Assembly: GCF_003612565.1 (NCBI RefSeq)
Contig: NZ_RAZG01000020.1
Location: forward strand, 1-64,000
DNA from: Roseburia sp. 1XD42-69
GTDB lineage: Bacteria; Bacillota; Clostridia; Lachnospirales; Lachnospiraceae
Reading direction: 5' to 3'
Length of the DNA: 64,000 nt
A program made the position numbers and the translations under genes. Below, piece after piece: positions 41,026 to 50,070 of the stretch; the stretch's first letter is position 1, and each line of letters starts with the position of its first letter. The notes under the pieces were generated by a model that worked only from the letters and a program-made list of their open reading frames with translations, was not told the DNA's origin and ran no database searches.

Positions 41026-42435
41026 ATGAATAAAAAAATCGGAATGTTCGGCGCAATTTCCACCGGGGTGGGAATGCTCATTGCCACAAGCTGTTTTATC
41101 TCTTCTGCCAGCGGCGCAAGCGCAGTTGGCACACCCTTTGTCATTGCCATTGTGATAGCCTGCATTGCAAATATGATGGCGGTGCTTTCTATCGCCGAGT
41201 TAAACGCCATCATGCCAAACCTTACCGGGGGCATCGCCCAGTACACCCTGGCGGGGCTTGGGCCTTTGATTACCATTATCACCATGGTGGGAGGGTATCT
41301 TATCAGCAACGTGTTTGCGGCCCCGGCGGAGGGGGCCATGTTTGCCAATATTATGGCGGAACTTGCGGGAGATTCCATTCCCCCGGAGGTGTTCAGCGTA
41401 GGGATTACGGTAATCCTTGTGGTGGTAAATCTCATGGGGGTCAATATGTCAACGGTTGTCCAGGAGGTTGTGGCAACTTTTATGGTGATCTCCCTGGTGA
41501 TTTTAAGCCTTGTGGGGGCCTTTGGGGCTGGCTCCGGCGAGACGGTGCGCCAGGCGGCGGTGATTTCTTCGGATTTAAAAGATATTCTCCCCCTCACCGC
41601 CACCGCCTTCTGGTTTTTTATCGGTGCGGAATTTATTGTGCCCCTGGCAAAGGATATGAAAAATCCGAAAAAGAACGTGCCTTTAAGCATGATTCTCTCC
41701 CTTGGGATTATGGGGCTGATACAGATTGTGATGGTATTCGGCTTTAAAAATTATACTCCCTGGGCGGCCCTTGGGGAGGCGGCTTCCCCCCATGTGCTGT
41801 ACGCCGTGGCCATGCTGGGGAAATGGGGAAGGTACTGGATGATTGTGGTGGCAATTTTTGCGGCGGTGAGCACCCAGAATTCCATTATCTGTTCCGTTTC
41901 GGAAATCTGCTGCGGCATGGCGAAGATGAACCTTCTCCCCGGATTTTTCCAGAAAAAGAACGCCCATGGGGCGCCCTATTTTGTCATACTGATACTTGGG
42001 TTTCTCACCTGCGTGATAGAGGCTTCCGGCATATCCACCGGGGAGCAGGTCTCCTTTTTAACCCTTACCTGTTCGCTGTTTTGGATGATGTCCTATATTA
42101 CCTCCCACGTAAACGTCATCATACTGCGGAAAAAGATGAAAAATGTGCCCCGCTCCTATAAAACCCCTTTTTACCCTGTGTTTCAGGCAGTGGGCATTCT
42201 CCTGCAGGTTTATATGATGCTTCACATTTCCACAGACAGCATCCAGAGAATGAATATTTATAAGCTGTGCTTTGTACTCTTTGCAGGGCTTTGCGTTTAC
42301 TCTTTTTTCTGGGTAAAATACAGGCTGAAAATCTCCCTGTTTAAAGGGGTGGGCATCCACCAGGTAATGACCATGGAAAGCCCGGCCTACCACAGCATAA
42401 AGAGGGCTTTGGCAAGGGAGGGGAAAAAATTATAG
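41026..42435 (+). CDS. APC-superfamily permease
   Basis: The 469-residue protein has about twelve hydrophobic helices and the amino acid-polyamine-organocation pattern: an N-terminal MFGAISTGVGMLIATSCFIS, ALTATAFWFFIGAEFIVPLA in the middle and IILRKKMKNVPRSYKTPFYP near the C-terminus. It follows the PII-like gene by 20 bases (AGGAAAG ribosome site), so it likely brings in the substrate of the carboxylase operon, guanidine, urea or a related cation. Substrate is inferred from context only. It converges with the acetyltransferase gene and overlaps it by 6 bases. Confidence 0.85.
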   Translation: MNKKIGMFGAISTGVGMLIATSCFISSASGASAVGTPFVIAIVIACIANMMAVLSIAELNAIMPNLTGGIAQYTLAGLGPLITIITMVGGYLISNVFAAPAEGAMFANIMAELAGDSIPPEVFSVGITVILVVVNLMGVNMSTVVQEVVATFMVISLVILSLVGAFGAGSGETVRQAAVISSDLKDILPLTATAFWFFIGAEFIVPLAKDMKNPKKNVPLSMILSLGIMGLIQIVMVFGFKNYTPWAALGEAASPHVLYAVAMLGKWGRYWMIVVAIFAAVSTQNSIICSVSEICCGMAKMNLLPGFFQKKNAHGAPYFVILILGFLTCVIEASGISTGEQVSFLTLTCSLFWMMSYITSHVNVIILRKKMKNVPRSYKTPFYPVFQAVGILLQVYMMLHISTDSIQRMNIYKLCFVLFAGLCVYSFFWVKYRLKISLFKGVGIHQVMTMESPAYHSIKRALAREGKKL

Positions 42436-42960
42436 GGGGCATTCCAGCTGGCAGTCATATGGTTCCGCCTCCACATGCTGCCGGTGGTACACCTTTGCCT
42501 CACGGCATCCCATAGCTTTGTAAAAGCTTTGGCTCTCCACAGCAGAATGGGCAGAAATGTAGAGCTTTTTCGCTCCCTTTTCCTCTGCCCATTTTTTTGC
42601 GGCAGAAAACAGGCGGCGTCCAATGCCCTTTCCCCGCACATCTTCCGATACGTGGATACTTGTCAAATCAAGATATTTTTCCTCTCCCCCGAAAAATTCC
42701 GATTCCACGGAGACAAAACCCTTCAGATTTTCATTCCAAAAAGCGGCGTATACAAATCCTTCCGTTAAGAGGGTGTTCTTAAGGCAGTCTACTAATATTT
42801 TATAGTCATTTTCTGACCAGTCGTCCACAAAAGGGGCGTTTTTTATCGTCCATGTACCCTTTTCCTTCCGCCAGCATTTTGTCACGTTCTGACGGCGGAT
42901 AAAATTGCGGAAAAGTTCCCGGTTAATCTCTTCGCTGTGGAGTTCTCTGTACTGTATCAT
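42430..42960 (-). CDS. GNAT-family acetyltransferase
   Basis: The 176-residue minus-strand protein has the GNAT acetyl-CoA motif VSEDVRGKGIGRRLF (Gln/Arg-x2-Gly-x-Gly/Ala form) and KKLYISAHSAVESQSFYKAM following it. Substrate unknown. It ends inside the 3' end of the permease gene on the other strand, and its start is 169 bases from the next divergent gene. An AGGTTTTCC region with a GGAGG ribosome site precedes the ATG at 42960. Confidence 0.85.
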   Translation of the reverse strand: MIQYRELHSEEINRELFRNFIRRQNVTKCWRKEKGTWTIKNAPFVDDWSENDYKILVDCLKNTLLTEGFVYAAFWNENLKGFVSVESEFFGGEEKYLDLTSIHVSEDVRGKGIGRRLFSAAKKWAEEKGAKKLYISAHSAVESQSFYKAMGCREAKVYHRQHVEAEPYDCQLECPL

Positions 42961-43067
42961 ATTGGAAAACCTCCTATCGTCCTTCTATTTTGCTTTTTCT
43001 CTTTGTTCTATTTTATCTCTTTTTGCAGAAAAGTAAATGCTGTTTTAGGGAGCGGCAAACTTTGGGT

Positions 43068-43096
43068 TGTGTCATGGCGGCAATGAGGTTATAATA
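43068..43096 (+). promoter_or_regulatory. Promoter of the second AAA-ATPase_like gene
   Basis: TTGTGT (43068-43073) and consensus TATAAT (43091-43096) are 17 bases apart, 33 bases upstream of ATG 43130. The rest of the 42961-43129 intergenic stretch shows only an AT-rich divergent promoter region for the acetyltransferase. Confidence 0.7.
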
Positions 43097-43129
43097 CAAA
43101 TGTGATATTTTAAATAAAGGCGGTAGGAT

Positions 43130-44827
43130 ATGAGGGAAAAAGCTAATCTTCCCATTGGAATAGAGGATTTTGGACGAATTCGCAGGGATGGGTTTTATTA
43201 TGTGGACAAGACAGGGCTAATCAAAAGTCTCCTGGAACATATGGCATATGTGAATTTGTTTACGCGCCCCAGGCGGTTTGGGAAAACCCTGAATATGAGT
43301 ATGTTAAAATATTTTTTTGAGACAGGCAGTGAGGGCACACTCTTTGACGGACTTGCGATTTCCAGGGAAAAGGAACTCTGTGAGAAATATATGGGGAAAT
43401 TTCCGGTGATTTCTATTAGTTTAAAAGAGGTGGAAGGGGACGGTTTTGAAGGGGCAAAACGGATTCTCCGCTCAGTAATCGGCGATGAGGCGGTGAGGTT
43501 TTCCTTTCTTTCAGAAAGCGGCAGGCTGACAGCCACAGAACGGCAACAGTACAAAAAACTTATTGAGCTGGATAATAACGGAGAGTATGCCATGTCAGAT
43601 GAGCTTTTGTCTAAAAGCCTTCTGATGCTATCCCGTTTTCTGGAAAAGCATTACGGGCAGAATACAATTATACTGATTGACGAATATGACGTACCCCTGG
43701 ATAAGGCATACCAGTACGGTTACTATGACGCTATGGTGAACTTAATCCGGATACTTTTCGGGAGGGCGCTTAAAACAAACAATAGCCTGTATTTTGCGGT
43801 TTTATCCGGATGCCTGCGTATATCAAAAGAGAGTATCTTTACCGGTTTGAATAACTTTAATGTATATACAATAAAAGACGTGCAATATAACGAATATTTT
43901 GGCTTTACAGATGCTGAGGTCAGGGAAATTCTGGAATATTACGGGTTTATGGATAAATATGATGCCGTTAAGGAATGGTATGACGGTTACCATTTTGGCG
44001 AATTGGAGATTTACTGTCCATGGGATGTGATAAGTTACTGCCATGCATTAAAAATGAGTCCATCCATTGTGCCGCAGAATTATTGGGTAAATACCAGCAG
44101 CAACAGCATTATCCGAAAATTTATTGACAGGGCAGACGCAACGGCAAGGGATGAAGTGGAACGGCTGATTAGCGGCGGAAGCATCTATAAGAAAATACAT
44201 CAGGAATTAACGTACCGGGATTTGGATGCTAAAATGGATCATTTATGGAGCGTTCTTTTTACAACGGGCTATCTCACACAGAGAGGGAAAGACAAGGAAG
44301 GCTTGACAAAGCTGGCCATTCCCAACAGGGAGATAGGATGGATCTTTGAGGAACAGATACAGGAATGGTTTGAGTGGGAGACAAAAAGGGATGCAAAAAA
44401 ACGGGAGGAGTTCTGTCTGGCATTTGAGGAGAATGATACGGCCTTTATAGAGAAATGTTTTACGTCGTACCTGCGAAAAACCATCAGCATCCGGGATACC
44501 AATGTGAAAAAAGAAATGAAAGAGAATTTTTATCACGGAATCCTGCTGGGATTATTTGCAGGGATGGACGGATGGAAAGTGAAGTCCAATGCTGAGGCCG
44601 GAGAGGGTTACAGTGATATCTGCGTGGAGGTTGAGGATAAGGAAATCGGCATTATTATAGAATTTAAATATGCGGAGAAAGCGGAATTTGAGGAGGGGTG
44701 CAAAAAAGCCCTGAAACAAATTGATGACAGAAATTATCAGGAGTTATTGCTTGATGACGGAATGACGAAAATCCGTAAATATGGGATTGCCTGTTACAAA
44801 AAACGGTGCAGGGTTATTTCCGGATAA
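43130..44827 (+). CDS. AAA-ATPase_like protein with C-terminal PD-(D/E)XK domain, copy 2
   Basis: The 565-residue protein starts LPIGIEDFGRIRRDGFYYVD, has P-loop RPRRFGKTLNMSMLKYFFE, Walker-B-like IILIDEYDVPLDKA, sensor region VLSGCLRISKESIFTGLNNF and a C-terminal GYSDICVEVE with IIIEFKYAEKA, the PD-(D/E)XK core. It is closer to the copy at 53978 than to that at 18560. It has a consensus promoter of its own and lies next to the cobalamin region. Role unknown. Confidence 0.85.
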   Translation: MREKANLPIGIEDFGRIRRDGFYYVDKTGLIKSLLEHMAYVNLFTRPRRFGKTLNMSMLKYFFETGSEGTLFDGLAISREKELCEKYMGKFPVISISLKEVEGDGFEGAKRILRSVIGDEAVRFSFLSESGRLTATERQQYKKLIELDNNGEYAMSDELLSKSLLMLSRFLEKHYGQNTIILIDEYDVPLDKAYQYGYYDAMVNLIRILFGRALKTNNSLYFAVLSGCLRISKESIFTGLNNFNVYTIKDVQYNEYFGFTDAEVREILEYYGFMDKYDAVKEWYDGYHFGELEIYCPWDVISYCHALKMSPSIVPQNYWVNTSSNSIIRKFIDRADATARDEVERLISGGSIYKKIHQELTYRDLDAKMDHLWSVLFTTGYLTQRGKDKEGLTKLAIPNREIGWIFEEQIQEWFEWETKRDAKKREEFCLAFEENDTAFIEKCFTSYLRKTISIRDTNVKKEMKENFYHGILLGLFAGMDGWKVKSNAEAGEGYSDICVEVEDKEIGIIIEFKYAEKAEFEEGCKKALKQIDDRNYQELLLDDGMTKIRKYGIACYKKRCRVISG

Positions 44828-44884
44828 TCCTGCACATACTGAGGGTGTGAAGTATAAAATTTTCACAGAAAGGAAAAGATTTTT

Positions 44885-45244
44885 ATGTGGTTTTGGTGGT
44901 TTATGTTTATATGCGATTTCATTGTACCTGCCGCTATGATTTTGGGCGGCAGAATGATGTGGAAATATCCCCCCAAAAGCATAAACGGAATGGTGGGTTA
45001 CAGAACCCGCCGCTCCATGAAAAATAAAGAGACCTGGAAATTTGCCCAGGAGTATTGCGGGCGGCTCTGGTGGAAAATTGGATGGCTTATGAGTATTCCC
45101 TCCGCTTTGGTACATATTCCTTTTTATGGAAAATCAGAGGGAATGGTTGGCATATTGGGGGGAATTGTGTGTACCTTAGAGTGCGTGGGAATGCTTTCCA
45201 CCATTTATTTTGTGGAAAAAGCATTAAGGAAAAATTTTTCTTAA
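44885..45244 (+). CDS. SdpI-like membrane protein
   Basis: The 119-residue protein has three hydrophobic helices and the SdpI-family signature between the first two: MMWKYPPKSINGMVGYRTRR followed by KNKETWKFAQEYCGRLWW. SdpI of Bacillus gives immunity to a cannibalism toxin; short relatives are widespread with unknown tasks. AAAGGAAAAG serves as ribosome site. It lies 12 bases upstream of the corrinoid-activation gene and could share its transcript. Confidence 0.8.
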   Translation: MWFWWFMFICDFIVPAAMILGGRMMWKYPPKSINGMVGYRTRRSMKNKETWKFAQEYCGRLWWKIGWLMSIPSALVHIPFYGKSEGMVGILGGIVCTLECVGMLSTIYFVEKALRKNFS

Positions 45245-45256
45245 CAAGGAGAAATC

Positions 45257-47470
45257 ATGGCGGACATCCGTATCATTACAGGAAAAAATATTATACCGGA
45301 ATTCTCTGCTGTGTTAAAACTCTTTGGCTGCAAAGGCGGGGAAAAATCACAGGAAGAGGTAAAAAAACAGTTTGACATTCTGCTGCCCAAATTTCGCATC
45401 TACCTAAAGCCCAGGGCAGCCCTTGTCCTTACACCTGCATTGGAGGAAATAAAGGGGATATGGGGGCAGGATACTATTATGTATGTGGTGCTTACCCTGG
45501 GAAAAGGTCCGGATAAACTGTGTAAATCTTTCTTTGACAAGGGAGATGCATTTTCCGGCCTGCTGGTGTCCCTTATGGCGGACGCCAGTTTGTTTGCCTT
45601 TGAAAGCCAGGTGCAGGAGCATATAAAACAGATGTGCAGGGAAGAGGGATTGGGCGTTTCAAGAAGGCTCTCCATACCGGAGGATTTGCCCATGGAAATC
45701 CAGAAAAGTGCCTGTGACGCTGTGGAGGCGAAACGGACCCTGGGGATTTCCCTGACTTCTGCTTATATGATGAACCCGGAAAAATCTATGTGCTATGTTT
45801 TGGCAGTGACGGAGGATGCCAGTGTTTTTCAGGCAGGACACAACTGCAGCAGGTGCGGCAATCAGGAATGTTTAATCAGGCCAAGAACCGTTACGCTGAC
45901 CCTTCTTGATAAGCAGGGAAAAAGGGAAATACCCTGTGCGCCGGGAACTCTTGTGGCAGACATACTGAATGAACATGGGATATCTTTCTTAAAACCCTGC
46001 GGGGGAATGGGCAAGTGCGGCAAGTGCAGAGTAAAGGTGGTAAAAGGGAAACTGCCAGTTACCCGGGCAGATGAAACCTGCCTTATGGCAGAGGAATTAC
46101 AGGCAGGTATCCGCCTGGGGTGCCAGGCGCGGGTTTGGGACAATGTTACGGTTTCTATGGAAGAGGATGAGAGTGAAAAAGCCCAGATACTGGGAAGCTT
46201 TTTGGGGGAGGAATCCCAGGCAGAAGGGGAAAACGGCCGGGAATCAGAGGATATTTCTTATGGAGCGGCGGTGGATTTGGGCACTACCACCCTGGCTTTT
46301 TCCCTGGTGGGCCTTGAGAGTAAAAAAGTGCTGCATTCCTATGCCTCCATGAATCCCCAGAGGGCTTTCGGCCTTGATGTGATGAGCCGTATCCAGAGTG
46401 CAAACCAGGGGGATGGGAAAGCCTTAAAGGAGTTGATACAGAGAGAACTGCAAATAGGGATTCAGATTTTGTTGGCGGAAAAGAAGCTTCCTACCCATAA
46501 ACTGAAAAAAATTGTGCTCTCCGGCAATACCACTATGTTTCATCTCTTAAGGGGGTATTCCTGCAAAAGCCTTGGAGCGGCGCCCTTTACCCCTGTGTCT
46601 TTGGCTGAGGAGACCTTATCTTCCAGGGAAGCTTTGGGGGAGGTAACTTTGAAAGCTCAGGTGTTTCTTCCCCCTGGGGCGTCGGCTTTTATCGGGGCGG
46701 ATATTATTTCCGGGCTTTTTGCCTGCAGGTGGCAGGAGAAAAAAGAGATATCTTTGTTTTTGGATTTGGGGACAAACGGGGAGATGGCCCTTGGAAACTG
46801 TGATTCTTTTTTTACCGCCTCCACTGCGGTGGGGCCTGCCTTTGAGGGGGGGAATATTACCTTTGGCACAGGAAGCGTAAAAGGGGCCATATCCCACGCT
46901 AGGTATACAGATGGGAAACTTCAGGTGGACACCATTATGGAGGGGGCGCCAACAGGAATCTGCGGCACGGGTTTAATTGAGATAACAGCGGAGCTCTTAA
47001 AAGCAGGAATCATAGACTTTTCGGGGAAGCTGTCGGAAGAATATTTTGAAACAGGATTTCCCGTGGCAGAAAAAGAAAACGGGGAGATAATACGTTTATT
47101 CCAGAAGGATATCCGGGAACTCCAGCTTGCAAAAGGGGCAGTCCGGGCAGGGATTGAAGTTCTCCTGAAAAAAATGGGAATTGGGTACGGGGATGTAAAA
47201 CAGGTATATCTTTCCGGGGGTTTTGGATTTTATCTGCCCAGGGAAAAGGCGGCATATATGGGCCTTTTGCCGGAAGAATTGTTAGAAAAAATCACCGTGG
47301 CAGGAAACACCTCCCTGAAAGGAGCGGAGGATTGTTTTTTTCGAGAGGATGCCGGAGAAATATTAAACCAAATTGCCGCAGGGGCAAAGGGGATTTCCCT
47401 GGCAAAAGAGCCGGATTTTCAGGAACTTTATGTGAAGTTTATGGATTTTCCGGTTAAGGAGAGGAAATGA
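45257..47470 (+). CDS. Corrinoid-protein activator: MetH-activation-like, [2Fe-2S] and ASKHA domains
   Basis: The 737-residue protein has three parts. Residues 1-210 resemble the methionine synthase activation domain (DKGDAFSGLLVSLMADASLF, MMNPEKSMCYVLAVTEDASV, CSRCGNQEC). Residues 215-300 form a plant-type [2Fe-2S] ferredoxin (CGGMGKCGKC and a later Cys). Residues 330-735 are an ASKHA ATPase of the RACo/RamA type (AVDLGTTTLAFSLVG, FLDLGTNGEMALGNCDSFFT, YLSGGFGFYLP). Such proteins reductively activate corrinoid proteins with ATP. It overlaps cbiD by 4 bases, tying activation of corrinoid enzymes to B12 synthesis. Confidence 0.82.
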   Translation: MADIRIITGKNIIPEFSAVLKLFGCKGGEKSQEEVKKQFDILLPKFRIYLKPRAALVLTPALEEIKGIWGQDTIMYVVLTLGKGPDKLCKSFFDKGDAFSGLLVSLMADASLFAFESQVQEHIKQMCREEGLGVSRRLSIPEDLPMEIQKSACDAVEAKRTLGISLTSAYMMNPEKSMCYVLAVTEDASVFQAGHNCSRCGNQECLIRPRTVTLTLLDKQGKREIPCAPGTLVADILNEHGISFLKPCGGMGKCGKCRVKVVKGKLPVTRADETCLMAEELQAGIRLGCQARVWDNVTVSMEEDESEKAQILGSFLGEESQAEGENGRESEDISYGAAVDLGTTTLAFSLVGLESKKVLHSYASMNPQRAFGLDVMSRIQSANQGDGKALKELIQRELQIGIQILLAEKKLPTHKLKKIVLSGNTTMFHLLRGYSCKSLGAAPFTPVSLAEETLSSREALGEVTLKAQVFLPPGASAFIGADIISGLFACRWQEKKEISLFLDLGTNGEMALGNCDSFFTASTAVGPAFEGGNITFGTGSVKGAISHARYTDGKLQVDTIMEGAPTGICGTGLIEITAELLKAGIIDFSGKLSEEYFETGFPVAEKENGEIIRLFQKDIRELQLAKGAVRAGIEVLLKKMGIGYGDVKQVYLSGGFGFYLPREKAAYMGLLPEELLEKITVAGNTSLKGAEDCFFREDAGEILNQIAAGAKGISLAKEPDFQELYVKFMDFPVKERK

Positions 47471-48582
47471 AAGAGTTAAAAGACCAATATGTGCTAAGCG
47501 GGGGAAAAAAGTTATATTGCGGCTGTACCACAGGCTCCTGTAGTGCGGCGGCGGCCAAGGCCGCAGCCCTTATGCTGTTTTTGGGGGAAGAGATTTCCCA
47601 GGTGCGTCTGATTACCCCCGCAGAGGTTTCCCTGACCCTTGGGGTGGAGGATGTGTCAAGGGGGGAGGATTTTGTCCGGTGCGCCGTTAAAAAAAATGCT
47701 GGGGACGACCCGGATGTGACAGACGGGATATTGATTTATGCAAAACTTACAAAGGATTCCGCCCTTTCTTTTGGGGAGGTTTTGATAGATGGAGGCGTCG
47801 GCGTCGGCCGGGTGACAAGGGCGGGGCTAAACCAGCCCATAGGCGGCGCCGCCATTAACAGCGTCCCCCGGGAGATGATAAAAAAGGAAGTCCAGGCAGT
47901 TTTGGAACAATCCGGGTTCTGCGGCGGGGCGAAGGTACTTATTGAAGTGCCGGAGGGGGAAAAACTTGCGGAAAAGACCTTTAACCCCAGGCTTGGCATA
48001 GAGGGGGGGATTTCTATCCTGGGGACAACGGGGATTGTGGTGCCTATGAGTGAGGAAGGATTTTTGGGGAGCGTAGAGGCACAGATCAATATGCAGTTGG
48101 CGGAAGGAAAGAGCCATATTCTCATAACCCCGGGAAATTACGGGGAGGATTTTGCCAGGGCCTGCCCGGATATCCCTTTGAAAGAAAGTATCCACTGCAG
48201 TAATTTTGTGGGGAAAACCCTGGATTTGGCTGTTTCCCTGGGAGTAAAAAAGATTACCTTTGCGGCCCACATCGGAAAATTTATTAAGGTGGCAGGGAAC
48301 ATTATGGATACCCATTCCAAAAACTCTGACTGCCGGGCGGAGCTTATGGCCGCCTGTGCCATAGAGGCGGGGGCGGATTTGGATGTGGCAAAGGCAATTT
48401 TAAAGACGGCGGTAACAGAAGAGGCTGTACAGATTTTAAAAGAGGCAGGGCTTTTACAGCCTGCTATGGCCCTTGCAGTGAAAAGGATACATAAAAACCT
48501 GTGCAGAAGGGCCCAGGGTGTGGAAATTGACGTGATACTTTTTTCCAGTGTGGAAGGAAAGCTGGCGGAGGTAAGGAACTGA
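47467..48582 (+). CDS. cbiD: Cobalt-precorrin-5B (C1)-methyltransferase
   Basis: The 371-residue protein opens with the CbiD pattern GCTTGSCSAAAAKAAALML and continues with TRAGLNQPIGGAAINSVPRE, GTTGIVVPMSEEGFLGSVEA and KITFAAHIGKFIKVAGNIMD. CbiD is specific to the anaerobic, cobalt-early route and puts a methyl on C1 of cobalt-precorrin-5B. First gene of the long cobalamin operon; it overlaps the corrinoid activator by 4 bases. No cobalamin riboswitch is visible directly upstream. Confidence 0.92.
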   Translation: MKELKDQYVLSGGKKLYCGCTTGSCSAAAAKAAALMLFLGEEISQVRLITPAEVSLTLGVEDVSRGEDFVRCAVKKNAGDDPDVTDGILIYAKLTKDSALSFGEVLIDGGVGVGRVTRAGLNQPIGGAAINSVPREMIKKEVQAVLEQSGFCGGAKVLIEVPEGEKLAEKTFNPRLGIEGGISILGTTGIVVPMSEEGFLGSVEAQINMQLAEGKSHILITPGNYGEDFARACPDIPLKESIHCSNFVGKTLDLAVSLGVKKITFAAHIGKFIKVAGNIMDTHSKNSDCRAELMAACAIEAGADLDVAKAILKTAVTEEAVQILKEAGLLQPAMALAVKRIHKNLCRRAQGVEIDVILFSSVEGKLAEVRN

Positions 48583-48583
48583 T

Positions 48584-49267
48584 ATGAAAAAAGGAAAACT
48601 TTTCGGAGTAGGAGTGGGGCCTGGAGACCCGGAATTAATGACATTAAAATCGGTGAGGGTAATAGAGGAGAGCAGTGTAATTGCAGTGCCGGGGGAGGCG
48701 CCGGAAAACAGCGTGGCGTACCGGATTGCCCTTAGGGCCTGCCCCTGTCTTTTAAAAAAAGAGACGGTGGCCCTTCCCATGCCCATGACAAAAAAGGAAG
48801 AGGTTTTAAAGGAAAGCCACAGGCAGGGGGCAGAGATTCTCTCCGGATTTTTAGACCAGGGAAAACAGGTATCGTTTCTTACTTTGGGGGATCCCAGTAT
48901 CTATTCCACCTACCTGTATGTGAAAAAAATATTGGAGGGACGGGGATATGATACAGAGATGGTAAGCGGAATCCCCTCTTTTTGCGCAGCGGCGGCGGCG
49001 TTAAACGTAAGCCTTTCCGAACAGGCCGAAAGCCTGCATATCATACCTGCCTCCTACCCCATAGAGGAAGCCTTAAAACTGCCTGGGACAAAGGTGCTTA
49101 TGAAGTCGGGGAAAAAGTTAAAGCAGGTGAAAGATCAGCTTTTAGCAGCAGGTTCAGAAGTTAAAATGGTGGAAAACTGCGGCATGGAGGGGGAAAGACG
49201 GTATTTTTCTACCAGGGAAATGCCGGATGAGGGGAGCTATTATTCCCTTATGATAGTAAAAGATTAA
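48584..49267 (+). CDS. cbiL: Cobalt-factor II C20-methyltransferase
   Basis: The 227-residue AdoMet methyltransferase has the tetrapyrrole methylase pattern: GVGVGPGDPELMTLKSVRVI at the N-terminus, SFLTLGDPSIYSTYLYV and VSGIPSFCAAAAALNVSLSE. The opening GVGPGDPELMTLK is typical of CbiL/CobI enzymes, which methylate C20 of cobalt-factor II. It starts one base after the cbiD stop. Confidence 0.88.
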   Translation: MKKGKLFGVGVGPGDPELMTLKSVRVIEESSVIAVPGEAPENSVAYRIALRACPCLLKKETVALPMPMTKKEEVLKESHRQGAEILSGFLDQGKQVSFLTLGDPSIYSTYLYVKKILEGRGYDTEMVSGIPSFCAAAAALNVSLSEQAESLHIIPASYPIEEALKLPGTKVLMKSGKKLKQVKDQLLAAGSEVKMVENCGMEGERRYFSTREMPDEGSYYSLMIVKD

Positions 49268-49271
49268 CGGA

Positions 49272-49292
49272 CCTATCTGTGACACAGATAGG
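49272..49292 (+). other. Intercistronic hairpin between cbiL and cbiF
   Basis: A perfect 9-bp stem CCTATCTGT/ACAGATAGG with a 3-base loop lies 4 bases after the cbiL stop. There is no T-run, so it is more likely an RNA-stability or processing element than a terminator. Confidence 0.5.
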
Positions 49293-49313
49293 GGCAGATG
49301 CAGGAGTAAAAAA

Positions 49314-50069
49314 ATGGTACATTTTGTAGGAGCAGGCCCCGGAGCTAAGGATTTAATAACCATTCGGGGGAAAAAATTTATCGAAGACGCAGATATGATT
49401 ATTTATGCGGGATCTCTCATAAATCCAGAACTTTTGGAGGAGGCAAAACCCGGCTGTATCCTCTATGACAGCGCTAAAATGACCCTGGAGGAAGTGGCGG
49501 AAAAACTAGTGTGGGGCCATGGGCAGGGAATGGAGATTGTGCGGCTTCACACGGGAGACGCAAGCCTTTACGGGGCCGTGCGGGAGCAGATGGATATTCT
49601 GGAAGAAAAAAAGATTCCCTACGACAGCTGTCCTGGGGTGAGTTCTTTCTGCGGCGCAGCATCCTCTTTGAATTTGGAATATACTCTGCCGGAGGTGTCC
49701 CAGAGCCTGGTGATAACCCGTATGGCAGGGCGGACTCCTGTACCCCAAAAGGAGAGTATAGAAAGCTTTGCGGCCCATCAGGCATCCATGGCTGTATTTT
49801 TAAGCGCCGGGATGCTGGGGGAACTGACAAAAAGGCTTCTGGCGGGAGGATATAAGGAAAATACTCCTGCGGCTATTGTGTATAAGGCTACCTGGGAGGA
49901 CGAGATAAAAATCACCTGTTCCCTGGGGGAACTGGAAGAAAAGGCAAAAGAGCGGGGGATAAAGAAAACGGCGTTAATTCTTGTGGGGGATGTGATTGCC
50001 CACACTTCTTATCAGCGTTCCAAACTGTATCATCCGGAGTTTTCCACAGAATTTCGGAAGGGGAAATAG
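49314..50069 (+). CDS. cbiF: Cobalt-precorrin-4 C11-methyltransferase
   Basis: The 251-residue tetrapyrrole methylase has VHFVGAGPGAKDLITIRGKK, YAGSLINPELLEEAKPGCIL, RLHTGDASLYGAVREQMDIL and PGVSSFCGAASSLNLEYTLP, closing with KTALILVGDVI. These are CbiF/CobM landmarks, including the VTRLHTGDP-like motif. The enzyme methylates C11 of cobalt-precorrin-4. Its stop is one base before cbiG. Confidence 0.92.
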   Translation: MVHFVGAGPGAKDLITIRGKKFIEDADMIIYAGSLINPELLEEAKPGCILYDSAKMTLEEVAEKLVWGHGQGMEIVRLHTGDASLYGAVREQMDILEEKKIPYDSCPGVSSFCGAASSLNLEYTLPEVSQSLVITRMAGRTPVPQKESIESFAAHQASMAVFLSAGMLGELTKRLLAGGYKENTPAAIVYKATWEDEIKITCSLGELEEKAKERGIKKTALILVGDVIAHTSYQRSKLYHPEFSTEFRKGK

Positions 50070-50070
50070 G

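Noticed and set aside
44828..45256. Cobalamin riboswitch before the B12 operon
   Set aside because: Only 57 bases lie before the SdpI-like gene and 12 before the activator gene, with no B12-box-like GCCACTG motif, so no riboswitch fits here.
49996..50070. Longer cbiG start inside cbiF
   Set aside because: The extra residues are not CbiG-like, and ATG 50071 has a good ribosome site directly after the cbiF stop.
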